Positions 47,501 through 52,720 of a stretch of 64,000 nucleotides of DNA are shown here, piece by piece (within the stretch, counting starts at the first letter, position 1; each line of letters opens with the position of its first letter). The translations under genes and the position numbers were made by a program. The DNA is from Manis javanica (lineage: Eukaryota; Chordata; Mammalia; Pholidota; Manidae): contig NC_133158.1 in NCBI RefSeq assembly GCF_040802235.1, forward strand, positions 154,764,401 through 154,828,400, in the 5' to 3' direction. The notes below the pieces were generated by a model. The model was given only the letters and a program-made list of their open reading frames with translations, did no database searches and was not told where the DNA came from.

Positions 47501-49563
47501 CAGGTCCTATGTTTAATATTTTGCATGGATTTCTCAGTAAACCCTTACAACTTCCTTATGAGATAGGCATTATTTTATCACTGTTTTGTAGGATAATTAA
47601 ATGAAGGGTTAATAAAATAAAAAACTTCTCTGCAAGCAGGAAGAGATACAAATGGGATTTGAACCCCTGGCTCTCACTCCAGAACCTCTCACTCTTAATG
47701 TTTTGACAAAATTACCTCCCTTAAGAATGATCTCATTTAAACCACACAACCTAGTACCACCAGCTGTTGATGCTGGCCACTCACTCAAAACCCTTCACAG
47801 TTGATCACAAAGTAGTCTCTTCCTGCCCTTAAGGTGGAGCTGATGCAGCCACTGGGCTTCACTCCCTGGAACTCCCAGGGGCGGCAAAGCAGCCTTCTGT
47901 GGTTACTAACTTGGCCTTGGAACAAGCCGGACAGTCACCTCCTGTTCCCTAAGGCTATGGTCTCTCTTGGTGCAAGGCCTCCAGGTACATATTGTACATT
48001 TACTGGGGTCTTAGACATTGTCAGTTCTTATTTAAATTGTTTCATTAAATTGTTTCTCTCTATTTTCTGACATCTTATAAATGTATCTATGTCACCTATA
48101 TTACTGTCACCTTAGGTGCAAAATTAATTTTCCTAACTAACGGTGGCTCAGGTCCCACTCTGCATCCAGTGGGAGATGGCGTGGCTCCTCTCTACCTTCC
48201 AGCATCTCCAGGAGTCTTGAGGACCTAATGATGAAGCTGGTCTGGGTGGATTAGGAAGAGAGTAAGAGGGAGATGAATTACTCCAGATCATAAAACGGGA
48301 GGTATTTGGAGGATGGAGGACTCATTGAAGAGTGGTCCAGATTCTTCTGGTCACCTCCCATTTACATTTCCTGCTTCTGCTCATCTCCCAGGCCTCTCCC
48401 CTCCTGTGACCATTATTTTCTCATCCCTTTGTGCAGTTCCAAAATGGAACATACCCCATTTCCTATGATTCCCCTAAACAACCACAAAATCAAGGCCACA
48501 TGAGTCATAGACGTCTAGTGAAGGTTTGGGAATAAATGAGGGTTTTTACCCCCACATTGCATAGTGAAAACACTTGCCATTTGACATTAGACACTTCTGT
48601 CTTCAATGTTCCCTCCACCTTGCATTGCTGATAACCTCTGGCTCTCCTGCTTTTTCTCTCATCCTCAGGACTCCTTCTCCAGGCTCCTCCTCTCCAGACT
48701 CTCTTATCTGATGTCTCCTCAAATTATTCCAGACCAAATCTTAAGCTGCCTTCTTCCACACAACCCCCATCCTCCAAATACCTCCCATTTTATTATGCAG
48801 AGCAATTCATTTCCCTCTTAGTCTCTTCCTAATCCATCCAGGCCAGGCCTGGATCTTTCAAAACTAAAGTAGCCCACAAAGGAGGCAGTTTACTAAGCAT
48901 CAGGTTCTCTGCTTAGGAGAAAAATTAGCCACGAAGGCCCTCAGCCCTCAGCCCCAACACCCCAGAAGGCAGATGTAGCTGCAGACAGGCTTCTCTTCTG
49001 CCCGCAACTGTGAATTTTCCTGACAAGCTACATCTTGAGAGATGATCATTTTTACACCACCAGCTGCCCTATTTAGAAATATTTCAATTAAAATGTTAGG
49101 ATTTGTAAAACAGAATGTTCTCTGAAATTTAGAGCATTCTTCTTTAGGAGACGCCAACAAGGTAACCCCAATACTGACCCAAGGTACCTTTTAGAGCGAT
49201 ACATTTTCCCTGCGGACGTCTATCTCTGAAATGTCCTGGGACTTGCTCCTCCCTCGGACTCTCATTTGTACCCAGAGGAGAGGCGCAATGTCTAATTGTC
49301 ATCTAGCAGTATACTGGAATTGGAGAGTTCCAGCAAATGGTAAGCCATGTAAATAACTGATAATCTTTATTAGCTATTGAATGGTGTTTTGTCTCTTTGT
49401 TGAGGATTCAGGACAGTTTCACTCTGACGTTTATGACCTTCCTCCCGGAGTCTATCAAACTGTAAAAATGTACCCAAGAGATGTTGGAACCTGGTTATTT
49501 CATTGCCATGTTAGTGTTCACATTGAGAGCGGAATGGAAAGCACTTACACTGTAATCGAGTGA
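23440..49563 (+). CDS. CPHL1: CPHL1-like secreted multicopper oxidase (ceruloplasmin paralog), 18 coding exons
   Basis: Eighteen exons with GT-AG borders join in phase to 3120 nt (1039 aa plus TGA): 23440-23594, 24438-24688, 25062-25274, 25766-25936, 26609-26851, 28963-29128, 30721-30851, 31216-31356, 31629-31840, 33922-34072, 34678-34890, 37256-37463, 38187-38326, 39416-39544, 41367-41473, 42388-42589, 45168-45307, 49417-49563. The product has a signal peptide (about residues 1-19) and six cupredoxin domains, and is close in length to ceruloplasmin (1065 aa in human). Trinuclear copper ligands are visible as HPH (124-126), HSH (184-186), HFH (982-984) and HCH (1020-1022). Type 1 sites remain in domain 4 (H646, C689, H694, M699) and domain 6 (H979, C1021, H1026, M1031). 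Paired cysteines of domains 1-5 are kept. No transmembrane segment or GPI-type tail is seen, so it is probably a soluble secreted protein. The labile iron site residues of CP are mostly replaced. CP lies directly downstream in the same orientation. Alternative: a recently silenced copy, but no stop, frameshift or broken splice site is visible. The exon 12 donor and exon 18 acceptor are the least certain borders. Confidence 0.88.
24438..24688 (+). CDS. CPHL1: CPHL1 exon 2: domain 1 with first HxH copper pair
   Basis: Encodes residues 52-136 and is preceded by TTTACAG. It contains the family block [12 protein letters not shown], the motif [15 protein letters not shown] and the trinuclear copper pair H124-P-H126 in SFHPHG. 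Human CP has HSH at this site. It ends in GAAG followed by GTAAGT. Confidence 0.92.
25062..25274 (+). CDS. CPHL1: CPHL1 exon 3: domain 1 C-terminal half, second HxH pair
   Basis: Residues 136-207. It carries C178, the RIYHSH motif (H184 and H186, trinuclear copper ligands) and the [11 protein letters not shown] block whose cysteine completes the domain 1 disulfide known in CP. The upstream border is TTTCCTAG and the donor is GTAACA. Confidence 0.92.
25766..25936 (+). CDS. CPHL1: CPHL1 exon 4: start of domain 2
   Basis: Residues 207-264, including the family signature [17 protein letters not shown] and the conserved pre-junction motif ESNLMH. The acceptor follows a long T-rich tract (TTTCAG) and the donor is GTAAGA. 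Confidence 0.92.
26609..26851 (+). CDS. CPHL1: CPHL1 exon 5: domain 2 with incomplete type 1 copper site
   Basis: Residues 264-345, from [12 protein letters not shown] through [10 protein letters not shown] to [11 protein letters not shown]298 and C341 align with type 1 ligands H276 and C319 of human CP. The exon then stops about five codons earlier than CP exon 5, so the loop that carries the second type 1 histidine (H324 in CP) is missing. L294 replaces the iron-site glutamate E272. The donor is GTAGGA, and an in-frame stop follows at 26860 if the exon is extended. Confidence 0.9.
28060..28520 (-). mobile_element. Ancient LINE fragment in intron 5
   Basis: Reads like antisense L1M 3' region: TCTTGAAATCTTTTCCATGG, GGGATGTATCCCAATTTATT, GCCTATTGATTGACATTTAA and ACTTACACTCCCACCAATAG. 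Highly diverged, and includes a 24-bp direct repeat (28394-28417 and 28425-28448). Confidence 0.5.
28963..29128 (+). CDS. CPHL1: CPHL1 exon 6: domain 2/3 junction
   Basis: Residues 345-400: [11 protein letters not shown], then the domain 3 opening [17 protein letters not shown], which matches the repeat seen at the start of domains 1 and 5. The donor after GGAAG is GTAGTG, weaker than most in this gene. Confidence 0.9.
29384..29555 (-). mobile_element. Short L1 3' end in intron 6
   Basis: The plus strand begins with a T run, then GGCATCATTGATATACAATC, CCAAGTCCCCTCC and ACTGCAATCATTGTCCATCA. This is the reverse complement of the 3'UTR seen at 8930-9085 of the full-length L1. It is severely 5'-truncated. 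A short possible target duplication CTAAATTT flanks it. Confidence 0.75.
30721..30851 (+). CDS. CPHL1: CPHL1 exon 7: domain 3
   Basis: Residues 400-444, with [20 protein letters not shown] and HLGILG, close to the matching part of ceruloplasmin. The acceptor is CTACACAG and the donor GTAAAA. Confidence 0.9.
31216..31356 (+). CDS. CPHL1: CPHL1 exon 8: domain 3 central strands
   Basis: Residues 444-491: [16 protein letters not shown], then [16 protein letters not shown]. As in CP, domain 3 has no HxH copper pair here (QPHG). The donor is a consensus GTAAGT. Confidence 0.9.
31629..31840 (+). CDS. CPHL1: CPHL1 exon 9: end of domain 3
   Basis: Residues 491-561: [16 protein letters not shown], then [13 protein letters not shown] and [10 protein letters not shown], giving the two cysteines of the domain 3 disulfide. 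It ends in phase 0 at CAG before GTGAGT. The next intron carries a young retroposon. Confidence 0.92.
31960..32350 (+). mobile_element. L2-like fragment in intron 9
   Basis: C/T-rich sequence with AACTCCAGACCTGTGTCTTCC and ATGAATGCCCACC blocks resembling internal L2. Weak, from memory of the consensus. Confidence 0.35.
32573..33196 (-). mobile_element. Young polyadenylated retroposon of unrecognised family, intron 9
   Basis: About 620 bp flanked by a perfect 17-bp direct repeat AAAGGAGGAACATTTTT (32556-32572 and 33197-33213). The plus strand starts with a T run, and AATAAA lies on the minus strand at 32595-32600, about 20 bases before the poly(A). This is the layout of an L1-mobilised polyadenylated RNA. 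The body has two G runs of about ten (32637 and 33107 on the plus strand) and no convincing coding frame. It does not match L1, L2, MIR or any SINE that I know. Confidence 0.8.
33340..33475 (+). mobile_element. L2 3' end
   Basis: AGACTACAAATTCCTTGAAA, TCTCTGGCATGTAGTAAGTG and TTCAGTAAATGCTTGTGGAATGAA give the L2 3' terminus (second and third blocks read from the degenerate consensus). Confidence 0.65.
33922..34072 (+). CDS. CPHL1: CPHL1 exon 10: start of domain 4
   Basis: Residues 562-612: [20 protein letters not shown] and the DNI-like block. The segment QHSNEMY (605-611) aligns with QESNKMH of human CP, so iron ligands E597 and H602 are replaced by H606 and Y611. Confidence 0.92.
34425..34600 (+). 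mobile_element. MIR-like SINE in intron 10
   Basis: AACCTGGACTCTGGTCTTAC, TTGACACTGGACAAGCAAG and TTAGTTTTCTCAAATCTAAA follow the MIR order. Degenerate. Confidence 0.5.
34678..34890 (+). CDS. CPHL1: CPHL1 exon 11: domain 4, type 1 copper histidine
   Basis: Residues 612-683: [18 protein letters not shown], then [12 protein letters not shown] with H646 aligned to type 1 ligand H637 of CP, and [12 protein letters not shown]. The acceptor is CTTGCAG and the donor GTAAGT. Confidence 0.92.
35230..35395 (+). repeat. Polypyrimidine tract in intron 11
   Basis: About 165 bases of almost pure C and T with CCTCC, CCCCAC and CCCCTCC units. Low-complexity; no coding meaning, although two overlapping frames stay open through it because of composition. 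Confidence 0.8.
36360..37150 (+). mobile_element. L2 LINE, long 3' fragment in intron 11
   Basis: Sense L2: CCAAGCCACCATCATCTCTC, CATCCTAACAGGTCTCCTTC, TCTGCCTGGATTGCTCTCTG, TCCAAATGTCCTGTCAAAGC and the 3' end GGCAATAAATATTTGTCAAA. Ends about 105 bp before exon 12. Confidence 0.8.
37256..37463 (+). CDS. CPHL1: CPHL1 exon 12: domain 4 cysteine and domain 5 start
   Basis: Residues 683-752: [12 protein letters not shown] carries type 1 ligands C689, H694 and M699, while Q693 replaces the iron ligand D684. [13 protein letters not shown] opens domain 5. The donor GTACGG at 37464 is weak. It was chosen because it gives phase 2 and, with exon 13, an N-K-T sequon aligned to the QN position of CP. 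The frame stays open beyond it. Confidence 0.82.
38187..38326 (+). CDS. CPHL1: CPHL1 exon 13: domain 5
   Basis: Residues 752-799: [20 protein letters not shown], then EEHLGILG, the same repeat unit as in exons 2 and 7. The acceptor is TTCTTAAAG and the donor GTATTG. Confidence 0.88.
38327..39415 (+). other. CPHL1 intron 13, no identified element
   Basis: Ordinary intron sequence between exons 13 and 14; no repeat family recognised with confidence. Confidence 0.5.
39416..39544 (+). CDS. CPHL1: CPHL1 exon 14: domain 5 central strands
   Basis: Residues 799-842: [18 protein letters not shown], then [10 protein letters not shown] and a STV-APTQPG block, very close to CP domain 5. The HAH motif is present as in CP. 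The donor is GTAACT. Confidence 0.9.
40585..40700 (-). mobile_element. L2/MIR 3' end fragment in intron 14
   Basis: CCACAAATGCTTCTAAGTACC, TGCTGTGTCCCCAGGCACTG: antisense 3' terminus. Short and old. Confidence 0.45.
41070..41250 (-). mobile_element. Degenerate MIR in intron 14
   Basis: TTTGCATTATCTCCTGTAAC, GAGAAAGCTGAAGCTCAGA and GACCAAGATCCCAAAGCCAG parallel the antisense MIR core; ends about 115 bp before exon 15. Confidence 0.4.
41367..41473 (+). CDS. CPHL1: CPHL1 exon 15: end of domain 5
   Basis: Residues 842-877: [13 protein letters not shown], then [16 protein letters not shown]. The cysteine pairs with the one in exon 16. It ends in phase 0 before GTAAAT. Confidence 0.92.
42388..42589 (+). 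CDS. CPHL1: CPHL1 exon 16: start of domain 6
   Basis: Residues 878-945: [16 protein letters not shown], then [19 protein letters not shown]. In ELSNIMH (938-944) the position of iron ligand E935 is leucine (L939), while H940 is kept as H944. The acceptor is CTCTGCAG and the donor GTAATG. Confidence 0.92.
42725..43085 (+). mobile_element. hAT-Charlie (MER1-type) DNA transposon in intron 16
   Basis: The left end is CAGGGGTCAGCAACCTGTTT and the right end GTGGACTACAGGCTACTGAG...; the ends are degenerate inverted repeats. The interior has TTTCATGTAATTTTCACATG, typical of this family. Nonautonomous; no transposase frame. Confidence 0.7.
43607..43622 (+). repeat. Poly(G) run in intron 16
   Basis: An uninterrupted run of about 13-14 G followed by CAC. 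Possible assembly or polymerase-slippage site. Confidence 0.8.
44001..44226 (-). mobile_element. hAT-Charlie nonautonomous element (MER20/MER5-like)
   Basis: The plus strand reads GTTAACATTCTGGGCTGGAT, GTAAGCTGTTTATCAGCATC, AAAAATGTCTCCAATCATTG, CCAAATGTCCCCTGGAGGAC and GAAAGCCACTG. This is the antisense of a well-known Charlie-derived repeat. Confidence 0.65.
44300..44460 (+). mobile_element. MER5A-like hAT element
   Basis: CTGTGGACCAGCATTGGCAC, GCATTTTAACAAGATTCCCA, GCACATTAAAGTGTGAGAAG and CACCAGTC match the MER5A pattern. Confidence 0.7.
44580..44665 (+). repeat. TA/CA-rich microsatellite in intron 16
   Basis: Alternating TATA, TATC and ACAC units (for example ACACATACACACACACAT). Low-complexity. 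Confidence 0.85.
45168..45307 (+). CDS. CPHL1: CPHL1 exon 17: domain 6 copper histidine cluster
   Basis: Residues 945-991: [18 protein letters not shown], then [14 protein letters not shown] with type 1 ligand H979 and trinuclear ligands H982 and H984. E975 keeps the position of iron ligand E971. It ends in phase 0 after ACG, before GTAAGA. Confidence 0.92.
46020..46340 (-). mobile_element. Ancient LINE fragment in intron 17
   Basis: CCAGGCCAGTTGTTTTGTAG, a GATGCTTTCCTTGTGATAGG block and TATTAAGGTGGTTTGTACC resemble an old L1M-type 3' sequence. Diverged; family uncertain. Confidence 0.4.
47460..47705 (-). mobile_element. MIR SINE in intron 17
   Basis: ATATGTGCCAGGTCCTATGT, CTTCCTTATGAGATAGGCAT, GATACAAATGGGATTTGAAC and CCCTGGCTCTCACTCCAGA follow the antisense MIR from end to end. 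Confidence 0.75.
49417..49563 (+). CDS. CPHL1: CPHL1 exon 18: HCH motif, stop codon
   Basis: Residues 992-1039 and the [18 protein letters not shown] holds H1020, C1021, H1022, H1026 and M1031; V1025 replaces the iron ligand D1025 of human CP. The product ends shortly after TVIE, without the NEDTKSG-like tail of CP. In-frame joining to exon 17 needs the AG at 49415-49416; the AG at 49410-49411 would shift the frame. This join leaves the domain 6 loop about four residues shorter than in CP. The exon itself continues to 49567, before GTAAGC. Confidence 0.82.
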   Translation, partial: FHSDVYDLPPGVYQTVKMYPRDVGTWLFHCHVSVHIESGMESTYTVIE

Positions 49564-49567
49564 AAAG

Positions 49568-51337
49568 GTAAGCCAAATTAGTTAGAAGTCATCAATTTGA
49601 ATAAACTCAATGTTTATATAAGGATATCTGATCCACTGAACATGCGCATGGTGTGACATACCACTAATTCATTCAGAGATTACTGTTTTGAGATGACCAA
49701 GAAACTCTGGTTTTACCTTCCTGATTAAGCTTACATAACTGTTTCTAAACTGATAAAAGGTACTCTAGAGTTAAATGTAATTTCCAGATTCATTAATTAT
49801 GCATAAGGATTTAAACAGACAATTCATAAATGAAATACAAATCACTATTGAACCTAGAAAGTTAGCTAGCTTTGCCAATAAATCAACTCACTTAAAAATC
49901 ACATTTAAACAACAGTAAGATATCTTTTTGAGTGAGGAAGCTATTGATTTGGTAAAGATTTATTTTTCAAAGTCAGTATCAGTAACACTGTGTGCATAGT
50001 TCGGGAGGAGTACAAACTGTTTCCATAGCTCTTGAAAGAAACTAAATAACGATTTTAATATTTTTTTCACATTTAAGTGACATGTTATTTCCTCTCCTTC
50101 CCATCTTCCCTTTCTCCCACACACTTTACTAGCAACTTCGGGATGAGGATAGTATTTTTGTTTCTGCAATTTTCGTAAGTTCCTTAGTTGCTTATGTTGT
50201 CCATCCCAACACAATCCTTCAGTCTTTTGACACAATCAGTTTAATATTTTGAGTCAGTAATTTTACCTGGTGGTTGATCTCAGAAAATTATCAGCAGTAT
50301 TTGGAAACATTTATCACCCCATTATTTTATACTAGTGGAAAAGTGGAAACAAGCAAATTATCTACTAGAAGTTTTGCTACATTTATCATTTATCATTGAA
50401 AGCATTATCCAACTTTAAAAGTCATGTACATTTTTAAAGGGAAAATGCCTATAAAACAATATATAAACAATATTGAGTGATAAAAGCAGCCAATAAAATA
50501 GTATTTGAAATATTATCCAAATTAACTTATATATAAAGACTGAACAAATTTCTGAAATGTTAATGGTGATTCTCTAGGTGGCAAAATTATTAGTGAGGTT
50601 TATTTACTTCTACTTTTCTGTTTCTTCCAAGGTTCCTGTAAAGTTTAAATTCCTCTTAAAGTCAGGAAAAACTATTGAACATCTATATCATATACTATTT
50701 TAAATATGCTGTGCACTCTCTAGTTCTGTGGGTATTTCCCTTGTAGGGTGCCTGATGGGGCTGAAGGAGCAGAGTGGCTGGAGAGGGAAAAGGGGGTCAG
50801 TGTGGATGGTTCCTCAGAAGCCTCTCTGAATATTAGGAATATATTTCTCAAAAAATAAAACTGTTGTTTTATTACTTATAACATTACATGTAACAACACA
50901 CAAAAATATGTTGTTATTAGGCCAACATATAATTTTTACCTACATCATATTAATGCCAATAATGAAAATATTAGTACTAATACAATTATAATGACTGTTA
51001 CTCTTATTTTTATAATTCTTCATAGTCATTCTTTACAAAAGAGACTTTGGTGTGCTCCCCAAGAAATAAATTCCCTATTTAAAATATCATTTCTTTGGGA
51101 AATTAGATTTTGCATTCCAAATAATATAAAGAGAAGTTTGGTTGGGTCTCCTGTCCACACGGGAGAGTGACGGTGACATTCTGTCGACTTAATGCATAAA
51201 TTTTCATTGCAGAAGCAATGGTAGGCATTTAAGGATGTTCTTAAGACCTATACAAACTATATTTTTTCCTTAAAGGTATGTAATTATTTTACTTTAATAT
51301 TCCAACTTAGAGCTTCATAAAACTTTCTTTTCTACAG
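49568..51337 (+). other. CPHL1 intron 18 (3'UTR intron)
   Basis: AT-rich intron between the stop-codon exon and the proposed terminal exon. It holds diverged repeat-like sequence (50250-50650) that I could not assign. Confidence 0.5.
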
Positions 51338-51500
51338 CATAAATATCTCTCTGATATGAATGCTGACAAGGCCATGAGCAGAGCTAAATCTGGTGAAGAA
51401 GAAAAGCTCCAGGGATGGAGTGTAGGGGAGCATGGCTAAAGACTTTCATGGCAATATACCAGGAAAACTAGCCTGAAATAAAAGTTTTCTTGGTAAATTT
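51338..51500 (+). other. CPHL1: CPHL1 terminal 3'UTR exon with polyadenylation site
   Basis: The donor GTAAGC at 49568, four bases after the stop codon, implies a further exon. The best acceptor is TTTTCTACAG ending at 51337. The downstream stretch has AATAAA at 51477-51482 and a GT-rich stretch (TGTGTGTG) about 20 bases later, as expected for cleavage and polyadenylation. The exact 3' end is inferred. Confidence 0.65.
51477..51482 (+). terminator. Polyadenylation signal of CPHL1
   Basis: AATAAA followed within about 25 bases by a T/GT-rich element, downstream of a good splice acceptor that pairs with the donor just after the stop codon. Confidence 0.6.
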
Positions 51501-51769
51501 TGTGTGTGAGCTGCTTCCTCTTTCTGCAAACTGTCACTGGAGTAGAGTCTGTAGTTTTGTAACAAGGCTTTTAACTAATGGCAGTGGGGGTACAAAAGGG
51601 ACAAAGACAGCAGGTACAACTGAAGTCTAGCTCAGTTAGGGGAAAAAATGAACAATTCAAGACTAAATGGCAATATTTGCAAACATTAAAAAAATGAAAT
51701 TCTTATGGTATGGGTGAAGATTTTAATCAATCTTTAAATGTTAATCTATATACCATACTGTGCCTTAGG

Positions 51770-51890
51770 TTTAGAAGACTGCTGGCTGCAGAATGTAAGT
51801 ACATAAGGACTATAAGATAATAAATTACATTGTGTCAAGCCACTAAGTTTGTGGCAATTTGTTACAGCAGCAATGAAAAAAAGTTACTAC
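51770..51890 (+). mobile_element. MaLR LTR 3' end fragment
   Basis: ACTATAAGATAATAAATTAC, AAGCCACTAAGTTTGTGGC and AATTTGTTACAGCAGCAATG are the terminal wording of MLT1/MST-type LTRs. It lies just after the CPHL1 polyadenylation site. Confidence 0.7.
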
Positions 51891-52000
51891 ATCTGTGTAA
51901 TTGGCTGTTATGAGGAGTAAATGAAATAAAATTTATAAAGCCCTTGACACTATGCTGGCACACAGTAATCATCTAATAAACGTGAATGAGTCTTATCACA
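51890..52000 (+). mobile_element. MIR 3' fragment
   Basis: GTTATGAGGAGTAAATGAAA, TAAAGCCCTTGACACTATGC and TGGCACACAGTAATCATC match the sense MIR 3' end. Confidence 0.6.
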
Positions 52001-52009
52001 GTTAACATT

Positions 52010-52155
52010 TATTTATTCTTTCAATATTAAGTCTTAATAAAGTAACGTGTCAAGAGCCATGCTAAGTACCTGGGATTCAATAGAAAACAAGGCATAGTCA
52101 CTGGCCCCAAGGAGGCCCAGTCTGACTGGGGAGATGGTCACATCAATAGATAATT
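52010..52155 (-). mobile_element. L2 3' fragment
   Basis: AGCCATGCTAAGTACCTGGG, ATTCAATAGAAAACAAGGC and GACTGGGGAGATGGTCACA match an antisense L2 terminus. Confidence 0.5.
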
Positions 52156-52429
52156 CTGCTATGAAATATGAATTAATCATGTTTTAATTTTCAACTATTT
52201 TATGATGTTTTGACATCTTTGAGGAGCCATAGTAGCTGGGGAGGGACTGCCCACTCTAAAGCTAGTTAATTTCTAGAGAAAGTAAAAAACTTATCTGTAA
52301 ACCAGATTTTCATCTACAAACCACCAATCCAGAATCCATACCCACAGCCACCTCCACTCACACACCAAGCCAGTATTTCCCATCCCCTAAACTGAACTAA
52401 GCCAAGTACCAGGCAACTAGAGACAGGCC

Positions 52430-52720
52430 ATATGCCCCAAAACCAGCTGGAATCATTCAAACTAGCCAAGCATAAGCATTTGCTCTGCACTGCCTTGCCT
52501 TTCCTACAGAAACCCCAATACAGGCTGTGGCCTATGCTTCCCCCTGGTTCCTGCTTCTGCCCCTGGACAACTCTGGTGCCTCCACACGTGGCCCTGTGTG
52601 ATATGTGTGCCTCTTCTTTCTGGGGGAACTGTGAATAGCAATGAACTTTTCTTTCCTTGGCATTGGCCTCTTGACGTCATCAGTCAGTCACCTTGTACAA
52701 ATTAAGACCGGGCACAAATC
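52430..52720 (+). other. LTR-like stretch with a CRE palindrome
   Basis: C/T-rich sequence ending in TCTTTCTGGGGGAACTGTGA and CCTCTTGACGTCATC; the U3/R-like composition suggests a solitary LTR, but no ends were identified. The perfect CREB/ATF palindrome TGACGTCA is at 52672-52679, about 4.3 kb upstream of CP. Confidence 0.3.

Noticed and set aside
49412..49416. Exon 18 starting at 49412 after GATTCAG
   Set aside because: Given exon 17 ends in phase 0, this start shifts the frame and destroys the HCH motif; the next AG restores both.
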